A stretch of DNA of 6,103 nt, taken from NCBI GenBank assembly GCA_029940345.1, contig JAOZRC010000344.1:1-6103 (forward strand). The letters are read 5' to 3'. Below the pieces are notes generated by a model. It was not told the origin of the DNA, searched no databases, and worked only from the letters and a program-made list of their open reading frames with translations. This DNA is from Desulfobacterales bacterium (GTDB taxonomy: Bacteria; Desulfobacterota; Desulfobacteria; Desulfobacterales; JAUCGF01). Both the position numbers and the translations under genes were made by a program. Of the stretch, positions 1 through 6,038 are shown piece after piece. The number at the start of each line of letters is the position of its first letter. Position 1 is the first letter of the stretch.

Positions 1-740
1 CTCCAGTCAAAGCAGTTAATTGAAGGAATAAAAAACGCATCTATACCTTGATCAAACAACCATTGAAGTCCCGCTTTGCACTCTTCGGGTGTTTCGGCGG
101 TTGAAATTTTGTTGTACTCAATAACTTTAAAACTGCGTTCAGTGCTAACTTGTTTGGCATCCGCCACGTTGGAATATTTGCGGCCGTTTTCAGTGTCCGG
201 ATAGAGCAAACCAAGTTTTTTAAAATTTACCACATCATGAAAAATTTCAAACATCCTTTTGTAACGGCCCGGCACGACACGAACGGTGAAATTATCCTTC
301 CCCGAATCTTTTTCACTGATTACAAATTTCGATTTTACTGCATCTGAAACGCCCATGGCAAGAATCGGTGTTTTGCCATTGTTTGCTTCCAATAATGACT
401 TAGTCGCTCCGGTGCCCATCGCAATAATCAGATCAATATCCTTACGGGCCATTAACTCCTGCGCTTTTTTAAGACGTTCCGGTTTCATCTTTTCATCCCA
501 TCCGGGGCTAAAACGGGCGTCTTGGGGAAACTCAACTTTATTCTTCCATCCCATTTCCTCCAACGCGACTTTCAGGGCATTCAATGTTTTGTCATAAATC
601 CAGTAATCACCTGCTTCAAGATAACCGATTCTGTGCGTTTTGTCGGATGCATTCACATCGGCATCGACAGTCATAATTAAAAAGAAAAATAACACGAATA
701 CATCCCAAACAATTATTTTGCTATTTTTGATCAAAATCAT
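1..740 (-). CDS. ABC-type periplasmic substrate-binding protein, partial (3' end outside window)
   Basis: The minus-strand frame is open from the ATG at 738-740 to the window edge (246 full codons, no stop seen). An AGGAG ribosome binding site lies 9 bases before the ATG. The protein begins with a basic, then hydrophobic segment (about residues 5-25) that reads as a signal peptide, with possible cleavage after VDA (27) or VNA (31). An Asp and a Trp near residues 12-13 make the signal slightly atypical. The mature part starts HRIGYLEAGDYW and continues with alternating strands and helices, including DIDLIIAMGTGATKSLLEANN, a VSDAVKS segment, FKKLGLLYPDTENGR and GIDAFFIPSINCFDW. This is the type I periplasmic-binding fold of the ABC_sub_bind (TrpX-like) group. 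Members are usually around 300-340 residues, so about a quarter is missing. It should bind a small ligand in the periplasm and deliver it to a permease or sensor; the ligand cannot be read from the sequence. It may once have belonged to the operon upstream, from which a 187-bp repeat-bounded element now separates it. Confidence 0.8.
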   Translation of the reverse strand, partial: MILIKNSKIIVWDVFVLFFFLIMTVDADVNASDKTHRIGYLEAGDYWIYDKTLNALKVALEEMGWKNKVEFPQDARFSPGWDEKMKPERLKKAQELMARKDIDLIIAMGTGATKSLLEANNGKTPILAMGVSDAVKSKFVISEKDSGKDNFTVRVVPGRYKRMFEIFHDVVNFKKLGLLYPDTENGRKYSNVADAKQVSTERSFKVIEYNKISTAETPEECKAGLQWLFDQGIDAFFIPSINCFDW

Positions 741-763
741 TACTCTATTCTCCTATTTTGAAA

Positions 764-792
764 TTTAAATTGAAGTTTCGGGCATCCTTCAA
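764..792 (-). promoter_or_regulatory. Candidate hybrid promoter for the substrate-binding protein gene
   Basis: On the minus strand TTGAAG (787-792) is followed by a 17-base spacer and TTTAAA (764-769), each matching 4 of 6 sigma-70 consensus bases. The -35-like hexamer lies inside the terminal inverted repeat of the adjacent element, and the -10-like hexamer lies outside it, 24 bases before the gene's start codon. An A+T-rich region gives such matches easily, so this is tentative. Confidence 0.28.
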
Positions 793-794
793 AA
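780..794 (+). repeat. Left terminal inverted repeat (15 bp)
   Basis: GGGCATCCTTCAAAA, an exact inverted match to 952-966. The match stops on both sides (779 against 967, and 795 against 951), so the repeat has sharp borders. Confidence 0.85.
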
Positions 795-935
795 TAGTCT
801 GAAAGTGGTTTGCACTTTTTTCGCAATGAGGCAGCATAACAAATTTCAATAGACTTTCAGTTTGTACAGCGCGATCTCGCAATCTGAAAGAATGCGTTAC
901 GATTCATCACAGGCGCTGAAGCTAAAATGACGGGT

Positions 936-979
936 AAAAGTGTAAACTGACTTTTGAAGGATGCCCAAAAAGTGTAAAC
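936..979 (+). repeat. Direct repeat of AAAAGTGTAAAC, two copies 32 bp apart
   Basis: AAAAGTGTAAAC occurs exactly at 936-947 and again at 968-979, with a near copy in inverted orientation at 808-819. One copy is inside and one outside the terminal repeat at 952-966. This could mean that the true element end lies further right than 966, or that the motif is a protein-binding site such as a transposase end site. Confidence 0.6.
952..966 (-). repeat. Right terminal inverted repeat (15 bp)
   Basis: TTTTGAAGGATGCCC, the exact reverse complement of 780-794. It is followed at once by another copy of the AAAAGTGTAAAC motif (968-979) outside the repeat. Confidence 0.85.
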
Positions 980-1008
980 CAGCAAATGAAAGATGTTAAA
1001 CTTCAATC

Positions 1009-2256
1009 CTATTTGCACAGGTTCATAATTGTATCAACATTCCCATGCACTTTATAAAACGGTCTTTCCATTATAAGAATACCGATTAGCCCATTTGAGC
1101 CATAAAATCCACTATACTTTGAATGAATCTTTATTTTATTTTCATCACCATTTCTCGTTAAATAATTGGCCGTATTGGATTCGAGGTAGCTTTTTTGTAT
1201 TATCCAATATTTTTTATTGGCATGACCATTAATAATTTCAGAAAATATTTCATTTATTTTTTTCTGTGAAAGACTGCCTGCAAAAAATACGCCTTTGCTG
1301 CCCCAATTTATCGATACATCGCAACCGGCATATTTCAGATAATAACTTCTCTCCTTGCGTGAAAGCTTAATAAAATCATTTATACATATTTTACATCCAT
1401 CTTCAAGATAAAACCCTTCCGGTCTGATTATTTGGGTATATGGAAATAAATTCCGAATTTCATCCGAGTAATAATCCCGGGTTTTTTTCCAAAACGGAAA
1501 TGACATAATAACCTTTTGTTCAAACAGAGCCGTTGGGGGCAAGTCATAACGTATTAGCTGATTTTCACAATCTGCCAGTCTTTGTTTCGCGAAGTTATTG
1601 TAAAAAAGGCTGACAAAATCATGGCTGCGAACAAAATTGCAGTTATACGGTGTGACATCTTTGTCATAACCATAGTATTTTAAATTGTGTTTACGTGTGC
1701 TTTGAATAAAATAACGCATACCGTGGGGGATGGAGGCATTATCCAAAAGATGATGAATACAGGGTTCGGGGTTCACAGATTGCTTAACCGTATCCGCAAA
1801 AGCCGTTGCGAGACTTTTGGGGAACGTAATCTGTTCACCAAAAACGGAACTGTGGTTTTGATAAAAATGATATATTTGCTCGTACAATCCCCACGATGAA
1901 CCCGGGCATTGGATTTCAGATATTTTCCCGGGTGCGACTTCATCGGTCCTGAAAAACGCCGGAGTGTGATGTTGCCGTTCTGTAAGCCGCTGATGATATT
2001 TCCATCCCTGGTTGTCTGGAAGTTCGTTGATCACCAGTTCCGCCAATTCGGGATCAAATTCACCCTGAAGACTCGCTTTAAAGAGCGAAAGAGTGATTTC
2101 CTGAAATTTCTTTATGAGATCATAACGCTTAAAAAAGCCTTTTAAAATGTCGCTATCAAACGTATAAAGTCCTGATGCGATTAAGTTATTAAAGCCTAAA
2201 TTTACCCCAAGAGACGAATTGATTTGATCATCCAGGAATTGATAATAGTTGTTCAT
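1009..2256 (-). CDS. Putative circularly permuted ATP-grasp-like protein
   Basis: This is a 415-residue soluble protein with no signal peptide or membrane helix. AAAGGA (2268-2273) lies 11 bases before the ATG and supports the start. I do not recognise a named family with certainty. The order of motifs resembles circularly permuted ATP-grasp proteins (glutathionylspermidine-synthase-like): FFRTDE (101-106) and EIQCPGSSWG (114-123) look like the R-x-D and E-I/N...P-G-G segments. Next come LKYAGCDVSINWGSKGVFF (307-325), like the K-rich, glycine-loop nucleotide segment, and WIIQKSYLES (351-360), like the hinge strand ending in a Gln. The C-terminal MERPFYKVHG (396-405) fits the last strand of such folds. 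Those enzymes use ATP to join an acid to an amine. A C288-x2-C291 pair is also present. It is third in the likely operon, 73 bp after the transporter gene. The 3' half is much richer in A+T than the 5' half. The enzymatic role is an inference; the open frame itself is secure. Confidence 0.6.
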   Translation of the reverse strand: MNNYYQFLDDQINSSLGVNLGFNNLIASGLYTFDSDILKGFFKRYDLIKKFQEITLSLFKASLQGEFDPELAELVINELPDNQGWKYHQRLTERQHHTPAFFRTDEVAPGKISEIQCPGSSWGLYEQIYHFYQNHSSVFGEQITFPKSLATAFADTVKQSVNPEPCIHHLLDNASIPHGMRYFIQSTRKHNLKYYGYDKDVTPYNCNFVRSHDFVSLFYNNFAKQRLADCENQLIRYDLPPTALFEQKVIMSFPFWKKTRDYYSDEIRNLFPYTQIIRPEGFYLEDGCKICINDFIKLSRKERSYYLKYAGCDVSINWGSKGVFFAGSLSQKKINEIFSEIINGHANKKYWIIQKSYLESNTANYLTRNGDENKIKIHSKYSGFYGSNGLIGILIMERPFYKVHGNVDTIMNLCK

Positions 2257-2267
2257 TTGAAATTTAT

Positions 2268-2273
2268 CCTTTA
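2268..2273 (-). promoter_or_regulatory. Ribosome binding site of the ATP-grasp-like gene
   Basis: AAAGGA on the minus strand, 11 bases before the ATG at 2254-2256. It gives this gene its own initiation site within the operon, as expected for a gene separated by 73 bp from the stop of the transporter gene. Confidence 0.6.
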
Positions 2274-2329
2274 TCTTTTGATTTTAGGAAAAAGCAGAAG
2301 TGACAGCAAACAGGAAGAAGTGGGCAACT

Positions 2330-4579
2330 TCAATCATTTTGATGTTTTGGCCCGGAAATGATCAAGATAAGATATAAAAGACTGCACAAGACGGATATAA
2401 TCCCAACAATCATGATAGAGCGCTCATAATCTGTCACCGCAATTAAATAGCCCATCAAGAGGGGGCCGACCACGTTGCCGATTCTTTCCCAGAATCGGAA
2501 TATTCCCATGCCGGCGCCGGCACCGACTTTTTTAACAAAGGCGGTCTCCGTGATAAAAGAAGCTTGTGAAGAAACTGAGAAGGTATGCGCAACCCCCATC
2601 ATCATCACAATGAAAAGAACGCTGCCGAAACCTTGGATAAAATAAAAGCTGATCATGGACAGCCCGGTTAACATCCCCCCTACAAAGATGAAATACTTGC
2701 GCAAGGATGCTTTGTCACAGTATTTCGAAAATAGCGGCCCAAAAAAAACCAGCATTAAACCGTAACACATGATCAAACGGCCAATATCCGATTGCAGAGC
2801 GCCAATCCGGTTAAGATATAGCGGTGCAAAAAAGAACACAAAGCCGATTAAAGCGATTTTAGCGGGTATGGCTTGCAAAAACACCACGGAAACAAACTCC
2901 CGATCCTTAAACACCCCGAACACATCTTTGATCGTAAACAGCCTTTGATGTCTATGTGCACTCGGTTCATGCGTCTCTTTTTTAAAGATAAGGATGCCAA
3001 ATAGAAAGGCGAACATGGCAAAAACGCCGCTGACAACGAAAACATTGGTGTATCCGATCCGATCGGCCAGCATACCGCCAATCACGGTTCCACAAATATC
3101 ACCACTGAAAAAAGCCGCCAAAAACGTTGCCATGCCGAGCGTCCGCGCTTTTACCGTAGTGTTATTGATAATAAACTGTTGGCAGGCAATAAAGACGATA
3201 CCAAAGCCAAGCGCCGTAACCGAGCGAAACAGCAGCAATTGAAAAATATCCTGGGATACAGACGTTATCATTAAACCGACAGCATTGATAAATATACCAA
3301 TTAATAGTGGTCGCCGCCAGCCAAAGCGGTCTGTCACACTCCCGCCCAGCACCATGCTTAACGCCAAAAAAAACATAAAAACTGAAATCGGCAACCCCAG
3401 GATCACATCTTTGGATAGTCCCCAAAGCGGTTCATACAGCGTATCCACAAACAGTGGGAAAAATGAGGCGGTGAAACCGTCAGCCATTACAAAAAGGAAA
3501 ATCAGGGGGCGTATGTAAGTATAGGGCAAGTGATTGTCTGGCCGCTCTTCATAACAAGTATCCGCCAAATCGTTTGTTGAAGACTCAGACTTCGCAAGCA
3601 CCCCTGTGTTTAACTGATCTGCGAAACTGTCAACTTTGTCCTGCAGGGCAGTCATCTGCCCCCGCATTTTTACCAAAGCGGCCTTCAAGGGAGGGCGCTC
3701 CCATTCGTTAACGGTGTTCATCTGACCATCTAAAAAAGCATCGATCAGACGCGCCTGTTTTGGAACCGTTTTATGGACATTATCTTCTAAGTCCGGGAAA
3801 CCGCTGTAAATCGGGAGAAACGGGGACAAGCAAATTGAAAATTTTTCCATGAATTGGTTGAAGCGTTCAATAACAATGTTCAGCTCTTTTATAAACAGAA
3901 ACTCTTTTTTTGATAACGGGGATAATGATTGAATGCTGCGGCGCATCGCATTGACAACCCCCTCAAGCGGTCCGCTGATGCTATAAATGACGAAAAAGGT
4001 TAAAAATTCAAATGTAATCAATAAAGACGTCAAAATAACGGTGATCATATCCATCAGGATTTCACGCGCTTTTGCGGCTATCAGCGGTGCTGACAAGCGC
4101 ATATTGATATTGCCCACCTGTTTATTTTCACGTTTGTAGATTACGGGTAAAATCGTATCCGTGTCTTTAACCGTCAGCCCGAGAAGATTCAGTTTCTGGG
4201 TTGTCGCGGTATCTGACATTTTAGAAAGTTGGGTAGCCGGTTTGATTCTGCCCAGGGATTGATGATCCGCATAATACAAAACGTAGCCCTGGGTGTCCGT
4301 AATTTCGATAAATTCCAGCTCTGGCGCCGCTCTTAAAATTTCCTGAAGCGTTTTTTCGAGTCCTTTGAGTTTGATCAACGGAATTTTGAGGTTTAGCACA
4401 AACTCAACATCTCGCTTTAAATAACCACCTAACTTCTCGGATTTTTTTTGCAAAGAGCTGATATAGCCATGCTGAAAAGATTTAACATTATAATATGAAT
4501 AGACGATCTGCCCGGTAACGATAATACAAACGGCAATCAGAAACATCTTAATGCGCAGACTCAGGTTAAGGATCATCAC
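2330..4579 (-). CDS. Cache-type sensor fused to a 12-helix MFS transporter
   Basis: This 749-residue inner-membrane protein is made of two modules. Residues 8-30 are a membrane helix, 31-175 an extracytoplasmic Cache-like sensor (YLKRDVE at 53-59, EITDTQGYVLYYADHQSLG at 92-110, IYKRENKQVGNINM at 147-160), and 176-200 a second helix. SGPLEGVVNAMRRSI (202-216) starts like a HAMP linker, and a charged, mostly helical cytoplasmic linker runs to about 352. Residues 355-742 form a major facilitator domain with twelve hydrophobic segments. Its loop 2-3 motif, GGSVTDRFGWRR (412-423), matches the G-x3-D-R-x-G-x-R-R signature of the family, and a longer hydrophilic loop (533-560) separates the halves. 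A typical MFS protein has about 400 residues, so the first 350 are an addition. TM5 has a glycine run (G497, G501, G502) like the antiporter motif but without its proline. The start is either GTG 4577-4579, 7 bases after a GGAG, or ATG 4574-4576; both overlap the upstream stop, implying translational coupling. The substrate is unknown. Confidence 0.85.
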   Translation of the reverse strand: MMILNLSLRIKMFLIAVCIIVTGQIVYSYYNVKSFQHGYISSLQKKSEKLGGYLKRDVEFVLNLKIPLIKLKGLEKTLQEILRAAPELEFIEITDTQGYVLYYADHQSLGRIKPATQLSKMSDTATTQKLNLLGLTVKDTDTILPVIYKRENKQVGNINMRLSAPLIAAKAREILMDMITVILTSLLITFEFLTFFVIYSISGPLEGVVNAMRRSIQSLSPLSKKEFLFIKELNIVIERFNQFMEKFSICLSPFLPIYSGFPDLEDNVHKTVPKQARLIDAFLDGQMNTVNEWERPPLKAALVKMRGQMTALQDKVDSFADQLNTGVLAKSESSTNDLADTCYEERPDNHLPYTYIRPLIFLFVMADGFTASFFPLFVDTLYEPLWGLSKDVILGLPISVFMFFLALSMVLGGSVTDRFGWRRPLLIGIFINAVGLMITSVSQDIFQLLLFRSVTALGFGIVFIACQQFIINNTTVKARTLGMATFLAAFFSGDICGTVIGGMLADRIGYTNVFVVSGVFAMFAFLFGILIFKKETHEPSAHRHQRLFTIKDVFGVFKDREFVSVVFLQAIPAKIALIGFVFFFAPLYLNRIGALQSDIGRLIMCYGLMLVFFGPLFSKYCDKASLRKYFIFVGGMLTGLSMISFYFIQGFGSVLFIVMMMGVAHTFSVSSQASFITETAFVKKVGAGAGMGIFRFWERIGNVVGPLLMGYLIAVTDYERSIMIVGIISVLCSLLYLILIISGPKHQND

Positions 4580-5631
4580 TGTTGTTCTCCCTGGATCAAT
4601 TGTTGAGCCATCTCCAGGTAAACTCCCTTTGCAGGCGTCAGGGTTTGAAGATGCTTTCGATGCTCCGATGAGAGCGCATCGCTTTGATGAATAAGGCGGC
4701 GCACCGTATCCGCGGATTTTTCAAGTTCAGTGCAAATATCCATAATCTCTTGCTGTCGCCTTTTAACACAGGGCAAACTGTCCAATGTTCGAAAAGCATT
4801 TTCAATAAATTTATAAATGTACCACTGCAGCCGATTCGTTTCATTCCGAATTTGACTGATTTCCTGCAGCATTATTTTGGAAGGAGGCGTTTTAAAGTGA
4901 TAATGATAATCGAAATTCTGATTTTCAAATGTCACATCACCATTACCTGAATTTCCCGGTGTCAGGGGCTGTATTTCAGACATGCCGCCATCGGCTTCCA
5001 GATCAACCGGCCAGTCAAGCCTTTGACCAATTTTACGCATCTTGCTTTTGACAGGTGCAACGACAAACAGACTCATTAACAAAATAATCATCATCGAAGT
5101 CACCAACATCAATATCCATAAGATATTCCCACTTTCAAGCGCCATTTTTTTAAGTTGATCGTAAACCACTTTGCGGGGAAAAGAGAGATGAATAACGCCG
5201 GCTAATTTTTTAGATCGGTCGTAAAGCGGCACAAGGGTAATATACGAATCGTCGACCAAACGGCTGACGGCCTGATGATCGTTATCTGAAACAGGCATGG
5301 CAATTTGCATCACCGACCCGACCATTTTTTTATCCGTGTGATAAAGAACCCGTCTGTCCGGCGAGGCGATACTCACCGCCGAGATATTCGGATTGGTCTC
5401 TTGCACCTCCGCCAATAAATGTTCCATGCCGGTGAATTCGGTCAACGGCTTACCAAAGCGAAGCGATTTTTCGACTTTGCGTTTAAGATTTTTGCCGGCA
5501 ATTTCATAGGTTGAAACCAAAGAGGCGACATACAATTTTTCAAAAGACGCCAAGCTTAACACCGAATTTAGCACCAAAGCGACAATAAGAATGGCTAAAG
5601 TGATAAGGATTATTTTAAATTGAAATTTCAT
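4576..5631 (-). CDS. Stand-alone Cache-type membrane sensor protein without a recognised output domain
   Basis: This 351-residue protein has membrane helices at about 5-28 and 168-192. They bracket an extracytoplasmic Cache-like domain (29-167) with VLYHTDKKMVGS (95-106) typical of single-Cache ligand-binding folds. The cytoplasmic part (193-351) has a short basic juxtamembrane stretch, a low-complexity Gly/Asn/Pro-rich segment (210-250) and then long amphipathic helices (252-345) that could form a coiled coil. I see no histidine kinase, methyl-accepting, GGDEF, EAL or phosphatase motif. Residues 34-108 align without gaps to residues 39-113 of the downstream sensor-transporter, with 24 of 75 identical by hand count, so the sensors are paralogs. 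The gene is first in the likely operon and its stop overlaps the next start, which suggests joint assembly. No Shine-Dalgarno sequence is seen before the ATG at 5629-5631; the only in-frame codons between it and an upstream TGA give no better start. It may be an accessory or co-sensor subunit of the transporter (inference). Confidence 0.8.
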   Translation of the reverse strand: MKFQFKIILITLAILIVALVLNSVLSLASFEKLYVASLVSTYEIAGKNLKRKVEKSLRFGKPLTEFTGMEHLLAEVQETNPNISAVSIASPDRRVLYHTDKKMVGSVMQIAMPVSDNDHQAVSRLVDDSYITLVPLYDRSKKLAGVIHLSFPRKVVYDQLKKMALESGNILWILMLVTSMMIILLMSLFVVAPVKSKMRKIGQRLDWPVDLEADGGMSEIQPLTPGNSGNGDVTFENQNFDYHYHFKTPPSKIMLQEISQIRNETNRLQWYIYKFIENAFRTLDSLPCVKRRQQEIMDICTELEKSADTVRRLIHQSDALSSEHRKHLQTLTPAKGVYLEMAQQLIQGEQQ

Positions 5632-5655
5632 AGCGATGATGATATAAAATGCGTA

Positions 5656-5684
5656 ATTAAATATGCTTGGAAATCAATGGTCAA
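5656..5684 (-). promoter_or_regulatory. Sigma-70-type promoter of the sensor-transporter operon
   Basis: On the minus strand TTGACC (5679-5684) is followed by exactly 17 bases and TTTAAT (5656-5661). Each hexamer matches five of six consensus bases. The expected start of transcription, near 5649, leaves an untranslated leader of only about 17-20 bases before the ATG, with no Shine-Dalgarno sequence in it. Confidence 0.55.
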
Positions 5685-5791
5685 GCACGGATGGAAAAAA
5701 CGGGGAAAGCGTTCACTGATTAGTGAAATGACTATCAGATAACCTTAATATAGTAAAATGGCACCGCTTGTCAATAGAAACACACGCCTTA

Positions 5792-5834
5792 GCCAGGACA
5801 ATTGCATGAAAACCTGGCATCCGCTTTGATTGTC
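5792..5834. repeat. Two interlocking short inverted repeats
   Basis: GCCAGG (5792-5797) pairs with CCTGGC (5813-5818), and GACAAT (5797-5802) pairs with ATTGTC (5829-5834). The left arms share base 5797 and the second stem's loop contains the right arm of the first, so both stems cannot form together as simple hairpins. The stems are only 6 bp, so they could be binding sites or chance. Confidence 0.35.
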
Positions 5835-5917
5835 TATACGTGTCCGCTCTGGTTTTTTCAAAAAAATAGCGGGGTATGTGCTTCAGCATGCGGCAGTCAC
5901 CTGAAAAACGAAAATCA

Positions 5918-5930
5918 GAATACGTTATTC
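5918..5930. repeat. Short palindrome GAATA-CGT-TATTC
   Basis: This 13-bp inverted repeat has 5-bp arms and a 3-base centre. It lies 52 bases before the TTGACA of the possible plus-strand promoter, a position compatible with an activator site. Regulator unknown. Confidence 0.3.
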
Positions 5931-5981
5931 GATCATTTATATCGCAAAAATTAAAGTTGCAATATCCACGTCACTGTGCTA

Positions 5982-6010
5982 TTGACACGCATATTAAATG
6001 CGTTGCATTT
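5982..6010 (+). promoter_or_regulatory. Possible promoter of the plus-strand gene, with an internal palindrome
   Basis: A perfect -35 hexamer TTGACA (5982-5987) is followed by a 17-base spacer and a poor -10 (GCATTT, 6005-6010). The spacer contains ACGCAT-N5-ATGCGT (5987-6003), a perfect 6-bp inverted repeat in a place where a bound protein would block or remodel RNA polymerase. The weak -10 could mean that an activator is needed, or that the true promoter is elsewhere in this A+T-rich stretch. Confidence 0.35.
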
Positions 6011-6038
6011 TTGTTTAAATCTTAGTTTTTTATTTCAG

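Larger units (their letters stand above)
780..966. mobile_element. MITE-like or deleted IS-like element with 15-bp perfect terminal inverted repeats
   Basis: The 15-mer GGGCATCCTTCAAAA at 780-794 is repeated as an exact reverse complement at 952-966. Inside each end the similarity resumes as a second, subterminal inverted pair: GTTTGCACTTTT at 808-819 and AAAAGTGTAAAC at 936-947 (11 of 12 bases). The 187-bp body has no open frame of useful length and lies wholly between two genes. No convincing target-site duplication flanks it. Layered terminal repeats containing an AAAGTG-type core resemble the multiple end repeats of IS21-group elements, so it may be a deletion derivative with both ends retained, but this family link is a guess. 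Alternatively it is a stable intergenic hairpin or REP-like repeat; multiple genomic copies would separate the two. Confidence 0.5.

Noticed and set aside
150..597. Plus-strand open frames opposite the substrate-binding protein gene
   Set aside because: They are antisense to a well-supported binding-protein frame with signal peptide and ribosome binding site, and their translations show no domain character.
741..1008. CRISPR-like or tandem repeat array
   Set aside because: Only two exact direct copies and one inverted near copy of a 12-base motif, with irregular spacing and no spacer-repeat pattern.
1687..2145. Plus-strand frames opposite the ATP-grasp-like gene
   Set aside because: Short, antisense to a 415-codon gene with its own ribosome binding site, and no recognisable protein features.
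2257..2329. Terminator between the transporter gene and the ATP-grasp-like gene
   Set aside because: No G+C-rich hairpin followed by a T-run on the minus strand; the gap holds only the ribosome binding site of the next gene.
2848..3518. Several 77-87 codon frames on both strands within the MFS-coding part
   Set aside because: They are frame shadows of the hydrophobic transporter sequence, which is continuous and carries the family motif.
4638..4950. Short frames on both strands within the cytoplasmic tail of the stand-alone sensor
   Set aside because: Overlap a longer continuous frame in the operon and have no start signals of their own.
5815..5829. Sigma-54-like promoter (TGGCAT-N5-TTGA) on the plus strand
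   Set aside because: The -24 part and spacing fit, but the -12 element has GA in place of the conserved GC, and it lies more than 220 bases before the start codon.
5853..5866. T6-C-A7 run as an intrinsic terminator
   Set aside because: A pure A/T stem with a one-base loop and no G+C-rich part; not a credible terminator, and it lies in a divergent region where none is needed.
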